Translations under genes and position numbers: made by a program
The notes under the pieces: model-generated
What the model was told of the DNA's origin: nothing
Databases searched by the model: none
What the model saw: only the letters and a program-made list of their open reading frames with translations
Origin: Candidatus Omnitrophota bacterium
GTDB lineage: Bacteria > Omnitrophota > Gorgyraeia > Duberdicusellales > 4484-171
Reading direction: 5' to 3'
NCBI GenBank assembly: GCA_014729775.1
Contig: WJJJ01000034.1
Span: 1 to 42,469, forward strand
DNA length: 42,469 nt
Part shown: one piece after another, positions 1 through 8,427 of the stretch
Layout of the letters: each line of letters opens with the position of its first letter
How positions within the stretch are numbered: position 1 is the stretch's first letter

Positions 1-3
1 CAC

Positions 4-18
4 AGGGACGCTGTCCCT
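4..18. repeat. short perfect inverted repeat (AGGGAC-gct-GTCCCT)
   Basis: Six-base arms flank a three-base centre at the very left edge of the window. It lies in about 340 bases without a gene and has no T-tract, so it is not a clear terminator. It could be one copy of a dispersed intergenic palindrome, but no second identical copy was found here. Confidence 0.4.
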
Positions 19-130
19 ATGACACTTCTCTCGAAGTTTCTCAAAGAAGATTTTCTCGCTCGCTGTCACCCTGAAGAGAATCAGTGAAGAGAAATGAAAT
101 CCCGGTGTCACGGTCGGCACGCACTCCTTG

Positions 131-164
131 GCATCCAGGATTAAGCATCAAGGATCCAGGATCC
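131..164. repeat. short tandem-like direct repeats (GCATCCAGGAT / GCATCAAGGAT / CCAGGATCC)
   Basis: Three imperfect copies of a roughly 11-base unit lie head to tail in the gene-free left end. The rest of bases 1-260 shows no convincing coding frame. This may be the edge of an intergenic repeat family; no function is evident. Confidence 0.4.
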
Positions 165-262
165 GCCGCCTCCCTCACCAATTTCTTCATCCCACCTTTA
201 CGAAAAAAACACACTAATCTATAACCTTCACTTTATCAAACAGTTGTAAAAGTATTTTTTGG

Positions 263-290
263 TTGAAATTTTTATGATTTGCGGTAATAT
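263..290 (+). promoter_or_regulatory. sigma-70-type promoter for the LysM gene
   Basis: TTGAAA (263-268), a 16-base spacer and TAATAT (285-290) lie in an AT-rich stretch about 45 bases ahead of the first gene. The predicted start of transcription is near 297. No clear Shine-Dalgarno sequence precedes the ATG at 339. Confidence 0.5.
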
Positions 291-338
291 AAACATGTTT
301 CACCGTATTCGTGACGTTCTTATATTTCTATTTTTCGT

Positions 339-980
339 ATGAAGTTCGTAACCGTTTTCATCCTTCTATTTATGCTCTCCTGTGCCCCGGCACGCACTCC
401 TTATCGATCTCAACCGGTAGATATTCCGCCCGCTCAAGGGACGGAATACCTCGTACGCAAAGGAGATTCCTTATGGAGAATTTCCAGAAGATACGGAGTA
501 TCGGTAGAAAAACTCATGGACCTCAACAACCTTGCCTCCCCGAGGATGCTCAAAACAGGTCAGAAACTCGTCATCCCCGAACAGCACACTCCGCACACAC
601 GCGGAACAGATCAATTTATCTGGCCGGTGCAGGGTCAAATTGTCCGTTCCTTCGGAGAAGAAGTAGACAATCTGAAGAATAAGGGAATCAACATCAAGAG
701 TTCCTCGAGCATGGTGTATTCTTCCGGGGATGGGACAGTCGTCTTTGCTGACTACTTACGGGGATGGGGCAATACTCTGATCGTATCTCACCCTTCGGAT
801 ATCTACACTATTTACGCGAACCTCAATCAAACCACGGTCACTCCCGGCACATCCGTTTCCAAAGGAAAAAAAATCGGCACACTGCAAACCGACAGGGAAG
901 GAAATTATATTCTTCATTTTGAAATCAGGAAAAAGCATTCCCCCCAGGATCCGTTAAAGTTTCTGGTGAAGACCAAATAA
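339..980 (+). CDS. LysM domain plus degenerate M23 (LytM-like) lipoprotein, NlpD/EnvC-like
   Basis: An envelope lipoprotein likely to bind peptidoglycan and act as a structural factor or amidase activator. Residues 1-15 form a lipoprotein signal ending in MLSC, with Cys15 as the lipidated residue. Residues about 37-80 are a LysM domain (YLVRKGDSLWRIS, then NLASPRMLKTGQKLVIP). Residues about 93-210 have the M23 fold (GDGTVVFA, GNTLIVSH, LHFEIR). The zinc ligands of active M23 enzymes are missing: the HxGxD region reads KGINI and the first His of HxH is replaced (ILHFEI). This resembles catalytically dead LytM factors such as NlpD and EnvC, which activate amidases. The next gene starts one base after the stop, so they are probably co-transcribed. 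Confidence 0.85.
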   Translation: MKFVTVFILLFMLSCAPARTPYRSQPVDIPPAQGTEYLVRKGDSLWRISRRYGVSVEKLMDLNNLASPRMLKTGQKLVIPEQHTPHTRGTDQFIWPVQGQIVRSFGEEVDNLKNKGINIKSSSSMVYSSGDGTVVFADYLRGWGNTLIVSHPSDIYTIYANLNQTTVTPGTSVSKGKKIGTLQTDREGNYILHFEIRKKHSPQDPLKFLVKTK

Positions 981-981
981 G

Positions 982-2697
982 ATGGAATATATACTCGACG
1001 CCTGGACACACAAACTATTACCTCTCGATAAACGCATAAAAGGTTTTTTACACGGATACCGGCAAAATATCGCGTTATTGGGCGATGACCCGGAAGAAAA
1101 CTCCTATTTGATAGAAAGTTATTTTTCGTCGGGCACTTTTCCGGAATGCGTCCGAATTCATCTTACCGCGGCGCACATCGGCCGGAAGGAATTTTACAAA
1201 GGAATTATCCGTTCCGTCCTGACAACGCACTGCCCGGGCGAACACCACATTGATACTTTGATCAATCATTGCAGCGAAACACTCCCTCATACCGTCGCTA
1301 CGATAAAAACGGCGTTTAAAAAACATGCTCTGCATTTTACCGATATTTTGGAACTCATTACCGTATATCTTGACGAATCAGACACACGTTGCATTCTCTG
1401 CATCGAGGAATTCCATCAATTAACGCACATATTCAAAAACTGTTTCAAAGCTTTTTCAAAATTTCTTCTTCTGCAGAGAAACTGCATGGTAGTGATCGCC
1501 TGTTCACTTCCCAAAGAAGGGGAAAGGATACTCAACGGAGAACTAAATCTCCTTTTCGGGAATTTCGAAAAGATCCATCTGTCGGATCAGTCTTTTCTTA
1601 ACTCTTATCTGTTCCTCCGGGAACGCCTGAAAAGCATCCCGTTGCCGCCGTTCCCGCTTTCGTTCCTCATCCACCACACCGGGAACAACACGCTTTACAC
1701 CGATTATCTCGCCGAACAGCTCACTGTCCACTGGATCCGGGAAGGCAACTCGGTCGATCTCACCGCACTGTTCTCCGAACTGCTCTACCGCAGAGAAAGC
1801 TTTTTCTTCAAAAAGTTCTCGTCCCACGTTTCCCTGATCGAGGAAAAGCACCGCGACGCGCGGCTGTTACTAAAACTGCTCATCTCACTCAGTGAAGGAT
1901 ACATGAGAAAAAAAGAACTCGCGGAATCGGTGTTTTGTGACACCCGGGAGATCCGGCATAAACTCGCAAAATTAACCGATCTCAATTTCGTGCAGAAACT
2001 CGGCAATATTTATAAAATCAAAGACCCGCTGTTTTCTTTCTGGCTGAAACACGTGTATCGAACATATTACGATCCGCCGACCACCGACCCATTTCAAAGA
2101 AAACGTATCTGGAAACTCAAAATTGAAGAAACAATTAATATTTTTAAAGAGGAGTTTTATAAAAACACTTTGCAGAAAATTCTGGACTTGGTTCTTTCGT
2201 TCCAGGACGACAAACTCAAAGCACATTCAAAGAAATACAGTCTTCCTTCAATCCAAAGGAACACGCTTCTTTCTTACCCTCACCAGAATCTCTCCATCTT
2301 AATAGGGGAAGGAAAAGAAGTCGTGTTCGCGGGAATTGTGGAACGTGACATCGCGGATCCGGATATGTTCGATTTCCTCGAACGCGGGAAAAACATAAAA
2401 GGAAAAAAAGTAAGAAAAATATTCATCGCGCTCGGCCGTATTCCCGCGACATCGAAACTCATCGCGAAAAAGAACAAACTGCACGCGTGGGATATTGACG
2501 ATTTAAATAATCTTTTGCGTATATATAATAAACCCATTATTTCATTTACGCCCAGCCCGGCGGAGACCGTTGCTGAACCGCCGTTCCCGGCCGAAGGACA
2601 AGAAGCATACCCCGGTAAGCATACGGGGGCTGAAATGCCGCAGATGTCAAACCAGTCGAATTCACGATTCCTCTCCCCGCCGGACGCGGATGTATGA
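982..2697 (+). CDS. AAA/STAND-like ATPase-fold protein with degenerate P-loop and C-terminal nuclease-like region
   Basis: A large protein of uncertain function. The N-terminal layout resembles archaeal-type/STAND ATPases, but the expected Walker A reads ALLGDDPEENSYL without GK[ST]. A Walker B-like strand is present (CILCIEEF, residues about 137-144). Residues about 300-350 look like a winged helix (KKELAESVFCDTREIRHKL), followed by the YKIKDPLFSFWLKHVY segment common in DUF234-like ATPase C-termini. The last conserved block (EVVFAGIVERD to WDIDDLNNLL) resembles a restriction-endonuclease-like fold. The lost P-loop suggests it binds nucleotide poorly or not at all. It is tightly packed between the LysM gene and the phosphodiesterase, with a 4-base ATGA overlap at its end. 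Confidence 0.6.
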   Translation: MEYILDAWTHKLLPLDKRIKGFLHGYRQNIALLGDDPEENSYLIESYFSSGTFPECVRIHLTAAHIGRKEFYKGIIRSVLTTHCPGEHHIDTLINHCSETLPHTVATIKTAFKKHALHFTDILELITVYLDESDTRCILCIEEFHQLTHIFKNCFKAFSKFLLLQRNCMVVIACSLPKEGERILNGELNLLFGNFEKIHLSDQSFLNSYLFLRERLKSIPLPPFPLSFLIHHTGNNTLYTDYLAEQLTVHWIREGNSVDLTALFSELLYRRESFFFKKFSSHVSLIEEKHRDARLLLKLLISLSEGYMRKKELAESVFCDTREIRHKLAKLTDLNFVQKLGNIYKIKDPLFSFWLKHVYRTYYDPPTTDPFQRKRIWKLKIEETINIFKEEFYKNTLQKILDLVLSFQDDKLKAHSKKYSLPSIQRNTLLSYPHQNLSILIGEGKEVVFAGIVERDIADPDMFDFLERGKNIKGKKVRKIFIALGRIPATSKLIAKKNKLHAWDIDDLNNLLRIYNKPIISFTPSPAETVAEPPFPAEGQEAYPGKHTGAEMPQMSNQSNSRFLSPPDADV

Positions 2698-3191
2698 AAG
2701 TATTAGTCCTTTCCGACACTCATATTCCCACTAATGCCGATACCCTTCCGGAACGGGTGATCGAAGAGGCGAAAAAATGCGACTGCATCGTGCACGCCGG
2801 AGATTTTGTGTCTTCGCAGGTGCTGGAACAGCTGGAAAAATTTGCCAAGACCTACGGAGTGGCCGGGAACATGGACGGCGAGAAAATCCGGCGCAGACTG
2901 CCGAAAAAACAGGTATTTCAGCTGGAAGAGATCCTAATCGGGCTGTTTCACGGACGGGGGAGTCCATTCCGCATTGTGCAGACGGTCGAAGAAGAATTCT
3001 CCGACGCGTCGAAAGATATCGACATGTATATATTCGGGCACTCCCACGTGCCGTATCACGAAAAAAAAGGGGGCAAGATATTTTTCAACCCCGGATCGGC
3101 GACGGATTCGGTTTTTGCTCCTTACCCGTCTTTTGGATTACTGGAAATTCACGGAAACTCGGTAAACGCAAGGATCGAAAAAATTGGATAG
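2694..3191 (+). CDS. MJ0936/YfcE-family metallophosphodiesterase
   Basis: A cytosolic calcineurin-like phosphodiesterase of the small YfcE/MJ0936 family, which uses two metal ions; the in vivo substrate is not known. The metal-binding signature is complete: SDTHIP (residues 7-12), HAGDF, GNMDG, LFHGRG, FGHSHVPY and NPGSAT. Its 165 residues match the family's usual length. The start overlaps the upstream stop as ATGA, which implies translational coupling. The downstream HIT gene begins inside its last codons. Confidence 0.9.
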   Translation: MKVLVLSDTHIPTNADTLPERVIEEAKKCDCIVHAGDFVSSQVLEQLEKFAKTYGVAGNMDGEKIRRRLPKKQVFQLEEILIGLFHGRGSPFRIVQTVEEEFSDASKDIDMYIFGHSHVPYHEKKGGKIFFNPGSATDSVFAPYPSFGLLEIHGNSVNARIEKIG

Positions 3192-3657
3192 ACTTTGGGC
3201 ACCCTGGAGAATGGAGTATATACTCGGCGAAAAATCTCAGGAATGCGTGTTTTGCCAGATACTGCGTGAACGAAACGACGAAGACAATCTCGTACTGCGC
3301 AGATCCCGGCACTGTTTCGCGATGCTCAATAAATTTCCCTATAATAACGGACATCTGCTGATCGTCGCCAACCGGCATATCGCCAATCTGACCGATCTTT
3401 CCCCGGAAGAAATCCAGGATATGATGAAGTTGGCTCAGGAAATGATCAAAATCGAAAATGAAACGATGAATCCCGACGGCTTCAATACCGGAATCAATAT
3501 CGGCCAGTCGGCCGGTGCCGGAATCATCCATCATATTCACATGCATATCGTTCCCCGGTGGTCCGGCGACACGAATTTCATGCCGGTTACCGGCGGCACG
3601 AAGATCATTCCGCAAAGTTTGGAAGAATTGTATTCACAATTCAAAAAATTGCTGTAA
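3184..3657 (+). CDS. HIT family nucleotide-binding protein (Ap4A phosphorylase/hydrolase-like)
   Basis: A histidine-triad protein of 157 residues. The catalytic triad HIHMHIVPRW lies near residues 119-128. The N-terminal MDRLWAPWRMEYI, CVFCQIL and FPYNNGHLLIV blocks are typical of the bacterial branch related to Ap4A phosphorylases and galT-like hydrolases. The start is TTG at 3184, supported by the conserved N-terminus; it overlaps the end of the phosphodiesterase gene by 8 bases. The likely role is hydrolysis of dinucleoside polyphosphates or nucleotide conjugates; the substrate cannot be read from sequence. Confidence 0.92.
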   Translation: MDRLWAPWRMEYILGEKSQECVFCQILRERNDEDNLVLRRSRHCFAMLNKFPYNNGHLLIVANRHIANLTDLSPEEIQDMMKLAQEMIKIENETMNPDGFNTGINIGQSAGAGIIHHIHMHIVPRWSGDTNFMPVTGGTKIIPQSLEELYSQFKKLL

Positions 3658-3668
3658 AATAATACGTT

Positions 3669-4712
3669 ATGACAACCAAGAAAAAATACGATTCTATATT
3701 TTCCTCATTTCACACCATTTACCGGCTGATCACCACTTCCGGCGACATTAAAAACTTCTCGGTGGGCATCTGCCGGATATACCGCAACGCGTTCAAATCG
3801 GACAAGGTAGTAATGGTGTGCAAGAACGCAAACTCCTACGCGTTCATGAAAGTCCGTCTTGAAAAAAATGTGCATGCCATCAAAAAAGGCGGCGCGTCGA
3901 TCCTCACCGCGCGGGAAAAAGATATTCTGAGCCAGGAAACGGAAATCGTCCTCGACAACCGCATGATCTATCCCTTTAACTTTCTCAACACGCTGGGAAC
4001 CATTTATATCAAAAGAAAAAGCAGTAAGGGGAAATTCACTGAAATAGAAAAGAAATGGTTTCTCTCACTGTGCGAAGAAGTCAGTATCGGACTGAAAATT
4101 TTCAATTTATACCGGGAAGAAAAGAAGATCATGACCAGCTATATCAAATCGTTCACTAAACTGCTGAGTCAATACGTGCCGACGTCGTATATCCACATTA
4201 AAAGTATTTTTCGGCTCATCCGGGCCCTGGGCAAATCCATGAAATTATCGGAAATGGAGATCCAGTCGCTGGAGTATGCATCCCTCCTGCATGACGCGGG
4301 AAAAATTCAACTGCCCACGAAATTATTGAAAAAGGAACAACCGCTTACCAACGAAGAGTTCAAACTGATCATGAAGCATCCCCGAAAGGGAGTGGAGATG
4401 ATAAAAGACTTGGCCATTCTTCGGCCCGCGCTCCCGATCATTCTCCATCACCATGAACGGTTTGACGGAAAAGGGTATCCTTCCAAGCTGAAGAGAGAAC
4501 AGATCCCCGTAGGCGCACGGATACTTTCGATAATTGACGCCTTTGACGCGATGTACTTCGGCCGGCCGTACCGAAAGAGAAAAACCATGAAAGAAATCGA
4601 GAAAGAACTCCGCAAACAAAAAGGAAAGCAGTTTGACCCCCATATCGTGGAAAAATTCCTGAAAATACTCAATCGCAAAAGCATCAAAAAATACTTGCGT
4701 TCTTCCGTGTAA
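3669..4712 (+). CDS. HD-GYP domain c-di-GMP phosphodiesterase with GAF-like N-terminus
   Basis: A likely cyclic di-GMP hydrolase. Residues about 15-150 look like a GAF-type sensory domain (weak similarity). Residues about 165-335 are an HD-GYP domain with LLHDAGKI (HD, residues 207-213), KHPRKGVEM, the double-His HHHERFDGKGYP including the GYP signature, and ARILSIIDAFDAM. No receiver or membrane segment is present, so it acts in the cytosol. It fits the c-di-GMP theme of this stretch (three PilZ proteins and a GEMM-I-like RNA). It starts 11 bases after the HIT gene, probably in the same operon. Confidence 0.9.
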   Translation: MTTKKKYDSIFSSFHTIYRLITTSGDIKNFSVGICRIYRNAFKSDKVVMVCKNANSYAFMKVRLEKNVHAIKKGGASILTAREKDILSQETEIVLDNRMIYPFNFLNTLGTIYIKRKSSKGKFTEIEKKWFLSLCEEVSIGLKIFNLYREEKKIMTSYIKSFTKLLSQYVPTSYIHIKSIFRLIRALGKSMKLSEMEIQSLEYASLLHDAGKIQLPTKLLKKEQPLTNEEFKLIMKHPRKGVEMIKDLAILRPALPIILHHHERFDGKGYPSKLKREQIPVGARILSIIDAFDAMYFGRPYRKRKTMKEIEKELRKQKGKQFDPHIVEKFLKILNRKSIKKYLRSSV

Positions 4713-4723
4713 ATTCATATAAT
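4695..4723 (+). promoter_or_regulatory. sigma-70-type promoter before the SPOR gene
   Basis: TTGCGT (4695-4700), 17 bases, then a perfect TATAAT (4718-4723). The -35 lies inside the end of the HD-GYP gene. Transcription would start near 4730, about 60 bases before the SPOR gene. Confidence 0.55.
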
Positions 4724-4788
4724 ACTGTACACTGGTATCTGGAATATCTTATTGTTTTTCATAATATTTAATAATTTTCTTACTCGAA

Positions 4789-5394
4789 ATGCGACAGCGC
4801 CAGCTTGACTTTTTTGGCGGAGAGGAAAAAAAACCCATGAAAAAAAAATACTCTCTCACGCTTGCGCTCGACACGCTCATTCTCATCGGAATTGTTTTCG
4901 GCCTGCTGCTGACGATCACCTTTTCACTCGGCGTGGAAAGGGGACGGAAAATGGCGTATCTGGATCAGGAAAAACAGAATATTCTGCCGGAGTTTGCCCA
5001 GCACAATTCCTCCCGGATCGCCAATATTCCGGAAACGGAGCCGGACGAATCTTTGACCCCGGAAATACCTGAAACCGCGGAGGAAGCGTCAGAACCGCCG
5101 CTGAGAGAAGTCGCGGCCCCTGAACCAGTCGAAGAACCGCCCAGAGAAACCGCCCCGGAACCGACCTCAACCGACACAGGATACCGGATCCAGGTTGCCA
5201 CCTATGTGCATAAAAGCAGAGCCCAAAAAGAAGCGCAACGGTTAAAAGAACAGGATTTCCCTACGATCGTGGAGCAGCAAGGACAATATTCGGTTTTATT
5301 CGTCGGCAATTTTCCCCGCAGGAATCTAGCCGAAGCACAGATGAGAAAGCTCAAAAAACGTTACAGCGATTGTTTCATAAAAAAGATAAACTGA
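4789..5394 (+). CDS. membrane-anchored SPOR domain protein
   Basis: An inner-membrane, cell-division or septal peptidoglycan-binding type protein. A short basic cytosolic tail precedes one transmembrane helix (residues about 25-48, LDTLILIGIVFGLLLTITF). Then comes a Pro/Glu-rich periplasmic linker (about 75-130) and a C-terminal SPOR domain (about 132-201, GYRIQVATYVHKSRAQKEAQ). SPOR domains bind denuded glycan strands at septa. The start is uncertain: ATG 4789 lacks a Shine-Dalgarno sequence, whereas ATG 4837 (MKKKYSLTLA) has GGAGAGG upstream. The longer form keeps an RQLDFFG-like motif. Confidence 0.85.
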   Translation: MRQRQLDFFGGEEKKPMKKKYSLTLALDTLILIGIVFGLLLTITFSLGVERGRKMAYLDQEKQNILPEFAQHNSSRIANIPETEPDESLTPEIPETAEEASEPPLREVAAPEPVEEPPRETAPEPTSTDTGYRIQVATYVHKSRAQKEAQRLKEQDFPTIVEQQGQYSVLFVGNFPRRNLAEAQMRKLKKRYSDCFIKKIN

Positions 5395-5416
5395 CATTCA
5401 AAAGGAGGGAATCCAT

Positions 5417-5644
5417 ATGACGTTGCATCCATCGCTCAAACGCGCACAAAAACTTTCGGCGGCCCGATCCGTAATGAGCCGGACCGAACGCATTAAATGG
5501 CTCATGGATCGGGAAAAGTGGCATGAAGACCATCCGGTGACAGGACTGCCGAAAATCAAAGTGGTCAAATTGAAAGCCGCGAAGAAAGAACGTCCGCAGG
5601 AAGCCGAATCTTCGGAAGAAAAGAAAGAAGAATCGAAAAAGTAA
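5417..5644 (+). CDS. small basic protein of the PVC-superphylum family (TIGR04137-like)
   Basis: A 75-residue, highly basic protein. The start MTLHPSLKRAQKLSAARSV, the middle RTERIKWLMDREKW and the following VTGLPKIKVVK match what I know of the Chlamydia/Verrucomicrobia/Planctomycete small basic protein family, whose role is unproven. The C-terminal tail here is an added Lys/Glu-rich low-complexity run (about residues 56-75). A strong Shine-Dalgarno sequence (AAAGGAGGG) sits 7 bases before the ATG, suggesting high expression. It is the best lineage marker in the window. The family assignment is from memory of the motif, not from a search. Confidence 0.75.
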   Translation: MTLHPSLKRAQKLSAARSVMSRTERIKWLMDREKWHEDHPVTGLPKIKVVKLKAAKKERPQEAESSEEKKEESKK

Positions 5645-5653
5645 CCTAGGTGT

Positions 5654-6625
5654 ATGAAAAAATACCACGCCCTCGCGTCAATATACCGTTTCGGGGTGGT
5701 CACAATTTTCTTCACGGCGTTCGCCGCCGGAGCACAACCGGCCCGGTCAGCCGACTTTTACCGGATCCGCGGCAGTAAAATCAACATCAGGACCGATTCC
5801 ACCGTACAGTCCCAATCATTGGGATACGCCGATCAGGGCGACATCGTCCAAGTCCTTGAACAGAATTATCAATGGATGAAAGTACGGCTTCCGCGCCGGT
5901 TCTCATGCTACGTCGCCTCCGACTACGTGAAGCGTATCGGCAAGAACAGGGGAGAAGTGACCGCGGATACCCTTAACCTGCGGGCGGCGCCCAGGCGCGC
6001 GTCCCCGCGCGTCGGCCAAATACATCAAAACGACCAGGTATACATACTGACTTCCACGGACGGCTGGTATGAAATCAAAGGGTACCCCTATATGTGGGGA
6101 TGGATACATGAGCAATTTTTAGAAAAGATTGAAACGTCGGCGGAGGAAACCGCCGCCGAAAAATCACCCCAGCCGCCAAAACCGTCCCATCCCGCGCAGA
6201 CATCCCCGGAAGAGACCGCCGCGCTGGATGAAATCATCAGCCGGCTCAAAGAACCGGACATGAACAAGAAGAAAGAAATTCACCGCACGCTGATCGACCG
6301 GGGGCCGTCACTGGCACAGGAACTCCATCCGAAACTGAAAGGAATCGACAGGCACGCAGCCTACAGCATTATTCACGTACTCAGTGAAATCGGGAAAGAA
6401 CACCCGATCCTGTGTCTGCATTTTCTTTCGAAGACTGATCCGGAACAGCCCCGGGTAGCGGGCATCTATCTGGACATCGCACAAAATATCCTGAAAACCA
6501 AGAAAGCCAAAACTCCTTTCTATTTCCTCGCGACCAAAAATAAGCTCTCCGCAGCGGAAATACTGGACGCGAAAACGCTTTTTCGCCGGATCTATATAGA
6601 GCGGTTTGAACTTTCGAAGGACTGA
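5654..6625 (+). CDS. exported protein with two bacterial SH3 domains
   Basis: Probably exported: a hydrophobic signal (VVTIFFTAFAAGAQPARSA) ends with an Ala-x-Ala-like site near residue 33. Two SH3b domains follow (about 34-95, INIRTDSTVQSQSLGYADQGD; about 98-160, LNLRAAPRRASPRVGQI), a pair often used to bind cell wall. A Pro/Glu-rich linker (about 165-190) leads to a helical C-terminal part (about 190-323) of unknown fold, possibly HEAT-like. No hydrolase domain is seen, so it is likely a binding or sensing protein. The ATG lies 10 bases after the small basic protein. Confidence 0.8.
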   Translation: MKKYHALASIYRFGVVTIFFTAFAAGAQPARSADFYRIRGSKINIRTDSTVQSQSLGYADQGDIVQVLEQNYQWMKVRLPRRFSCYVASDYVKRIGKNRGEVTADTLNLRAAPRRASPRVGQIHQNDQVYILTSTDGWYEIKGYPYMWGWIHEQFLEKIETSAEETAAEKSPQPPKPSHPAQTSPEETAALDEIISRLKEPDMNKKKEIHRTLIDRGPSLAQELHPKLKGIDRHAAYSIIHVLSEIGKEHPILCLHFLSKTDPEQPRVAGIYLDIAQNILKTKKAKTPFYFLATKNKLSAAEILDAKTLFRRIYIERFELSKD

Positions 6626-6652
6626 ACCGGAGTCCCTTTCAACATCATATAC

Positions 6653-7273
6653 ATGAATATATTCTTTTTACTCATTATTCTTTTTTCCATTACCGTCCAC
6701 GAATACATGCACGGATTCACGGCTCATGTGCTGGGTGACCCTTCGCCCAAAGTCTCCGGAAGACTCACTCTTAATCCTCTCGTACACGTGGATCCGGTCG
6801 GCACCATAATTCTGCCGATGCTGTTTTTGTTTTCCAGCGTCCTTTTTTCCGGTCAACCGTTCGCGCTGGGATACGCCAAACCCATGCCGGTAAATCCTTA
6901 TCACTTTAAAAAACCGAGACGGGACACGATGTGGATCGGCATAGCCGGTCCGGGAATCAATTTTCTTCTGGCTCTCGGACTGGGACTGATCGTCCGCACC
7001 GGAATTTCGACGCCCTGGGCCGATCTCCTTATATGGGGGATCATCGTAAATCTGATTCTGGGATTTTTCAACCTTCTCCCGATCCCGCCTCTGGACGGAT
7101 CCCGCATCCTGGCTGCGCTTCTTCCGTACTCTCTTTCTTACCGTTATCTCAAGATGGAAATCGCCGGATTCTTCCTCATCGTACTTTTGATTCTCTCCGG
7201 GCTCTTTGACTGGTTCCTTGTACCTGCGGTCCGCATGGTCATCGGGATATTCGGCATCGGAGGGGTCATCTGA
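6653..7273 (+). CDS. site-2 protease family (M50B) intramembrane metalloprotease
   Basis: A polytopic membrane zinc protease of the short FtsH-less M50B type. The HExxH motif is in the first helix (TVHEYMHGFTAH, residues about 14-25). It is followed by NPLVHVDPVGT and the second metal motif FNLLPIPPLDGSRIL (about 140-154, NxxPxxxLDG). Its 206 residues are normal for the compact family, which lacks PDZ and CBS domains. Substrates are unknown; relatives cleave membrane-bound anti-sigma factors or peptides. It ends one base before the aroB ATG. Confidence 0.9.
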   Translation: MNIFFLLIILFSITVHEYMHGFTAHVLGDPSPKVSGRLTLNPLVHVDPVGTIILPMLFLFSSVLFSGQPFALGYAKPMPVNPYHFKKPRRDTMWIGIAGPGINFLLALGLGLIVRTGISTPWADLLIWGIIVNLILGFFNLLPIPPLDGSRILAALLPYSLSYRYLKMEIAGFFLIVLLILSGLFDWFLVPAVRMVIGIFGIGGVI

Positions 7274-7274
7274 C

Positions 7275-8384
7275 ATGAAACAGGAAAGTTTCTCCACACT
7301 TACCGTGAAAACACCCCGGACAAAATATCCGATCCATATAGGATACAACCTGGCCAATTCTCTCAATTCCCGGATTCACTCTCTGAATCTGGGCAATCAC
7401 GGAGTCGTGCTCACGTCTCCTAAGGTCGCCCAGCTGTATAATTTGAAAAAAATGTTCGGTGCGACCTGTCCGGATATTCTCAGAATTGCCGACGGAGAAA
7501 AAGCAAAATCGAGAAGGTGGGTATTTCGCATTATCGACGAGTTGCTCGCCGCGGACACGTGGAATAAAAAATTATATCTCGTCTGCGTTGGAGGAGGAAC
7601 GATCGGAGATCTCGGCGGATTCATCGCTTCCGTCTATAAACGGGGAATTCCCTACGTACAGGTTCCTACGACTTTACTCGCCCAGATCGACGCCAGTATC
7701 GGAGGAAAAACGGCCATTGATCTTCCCCAGGCAAAAAACGTGATCGGCACCATTTATCAGCCAAAGGCGGTTTTTGTCGATCCCGATTTCCTTTTAACCC
7801 TGGAAAAAAGAGAACTGCTCCAGGGATTAGCGGAATGCATCAAATACGCAGTAATCACCGCGCCGCGGCTGTTTTCCTTGCTGGAAAAGAACGCAGAGAA
7901 GATCCTTGATCTGGACCCGCATCTCCGAAAAACAATCATTACTCGTTGCGCCGGAATCAAGACAAAAATCGTGTCAATGGACGAAGATGAGAAAAAGGGA
8001 ATCCGCACCCTGCTCAATTTCGGACACACGCTCGGGCACGCCCTGGAAACCTCCACGGGATACCGCCGGGCGCTTTCCCACGGTGAAGCGGTCGCGATCG
8101 GTATGCTTTACGCGGCGTTTCTTTCGCATGAACTCGGATTTTGTTCCCATAAATCGGTAGCAAGAATCCGTGATCTGCTGCTCCGGTTCCGACTGCCGGT
8201 CAAAATCAGGGGTAATCAAGAAAAAATATTCGAGGCGATACGATACGACAAGAAATTCATTTCCGGAAAAGCCAGAATGGTCCTTATACGAAAGATCGGG
8301 AATGCCCTGGTCCAGGACGACATCCCGCTGCCGGTCATCAAACGTGCCCTGAAAAATTATTGCAGATTCGTTGACAAGACCTGA
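7275..8384 (+). CDS. aroB: 3-dehydroquinate synthase
   Basis: Converts DAHP to 3-dehydroquinate, the second step of the shikimate pathway, using NAD+ and a divalent metal in the cytosol. Diagnostic motifs are GGGTIGDLGGFIASVYKRG, VPTTLLAQIDASIGGKT, LNFGHTLGHALE and SHGEAVAIGM, which carry the substrate- and metal-binding residues. The ORF track starts at 7206 inside the protease gene. I use ATG 7275, one base after the protease stop, giving 369 residues, a usual length. With the PabB-PabC fusion further on it belongs to chorismate-linked metabolism, though the two are not in one operon. Confidence 0.95.
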   Translation: MKQESFSTLTVKTPRTKYPIHIGYNLANSLNSRIHSLNLGNHGVVLTSPKVAQLYNLKKMFGATCPDILRIADGEKAKSRRWVFRIIDELLAADTWNKKLYLVCVGGGTIGDLGGFIASVYKRGIPYVQVPTTLLAQIDASIGGKTAIDLPQAKNVIGTIYQPKAVFVDPDFLLTLEKRELLQGLAECIKYAVITAPRLFSLLEKNAEKILDLDPHLRKTIITRCAGIKTKIVSMDEDEKKGIRTLLNFGHTLGHALETSTGYRRALSHGEAVAIGMLYAAFLSHELGFCSHKSVARIRDLLLRFRLPVKIRGNQEKIFEAIRYDKKFISGKARMVLIRKIGNALVQDDIPLPVIKRALKNYCRFVDKT

Positions 8385-8399
8385 AAAATGTGGTATAAA
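8371..8399 (+). promoter_or_regulatory. near-consensus sigma-70 promoter for the PilZ unit
   Basis: A perfect TTGACA (8371-8376), a 17-base spacer and TATAAA (8394-8399) overlap the end of aroB. Predicted transcription begins near 8406. A Shine-Dalgarno AGGAGA (8415-8420) then precedes the PilZ ATG at 8428. The PilZ / zinc-ribbon / PilZ genes therefore probably form their own strongly expressed unit. Confidence 0.75.
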
Positions 8400-8427
8400 T
8401 TGGGGATTATCGGTAGGAGAGAACAGA

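Noticed and set aside
2777-3361. Plus-strand ORF of 194 aa
   Set aside because: A frame shadow of the phosphodiesterase and HIT genes, both strongly recognised in another frame.
7206-7274. Longer aroB start offered by the ORF track
   Set aside because: It lies inside the site-2 protease gene and adds residues foreign to the AroB N-terminus; ATG 7275 fits better.
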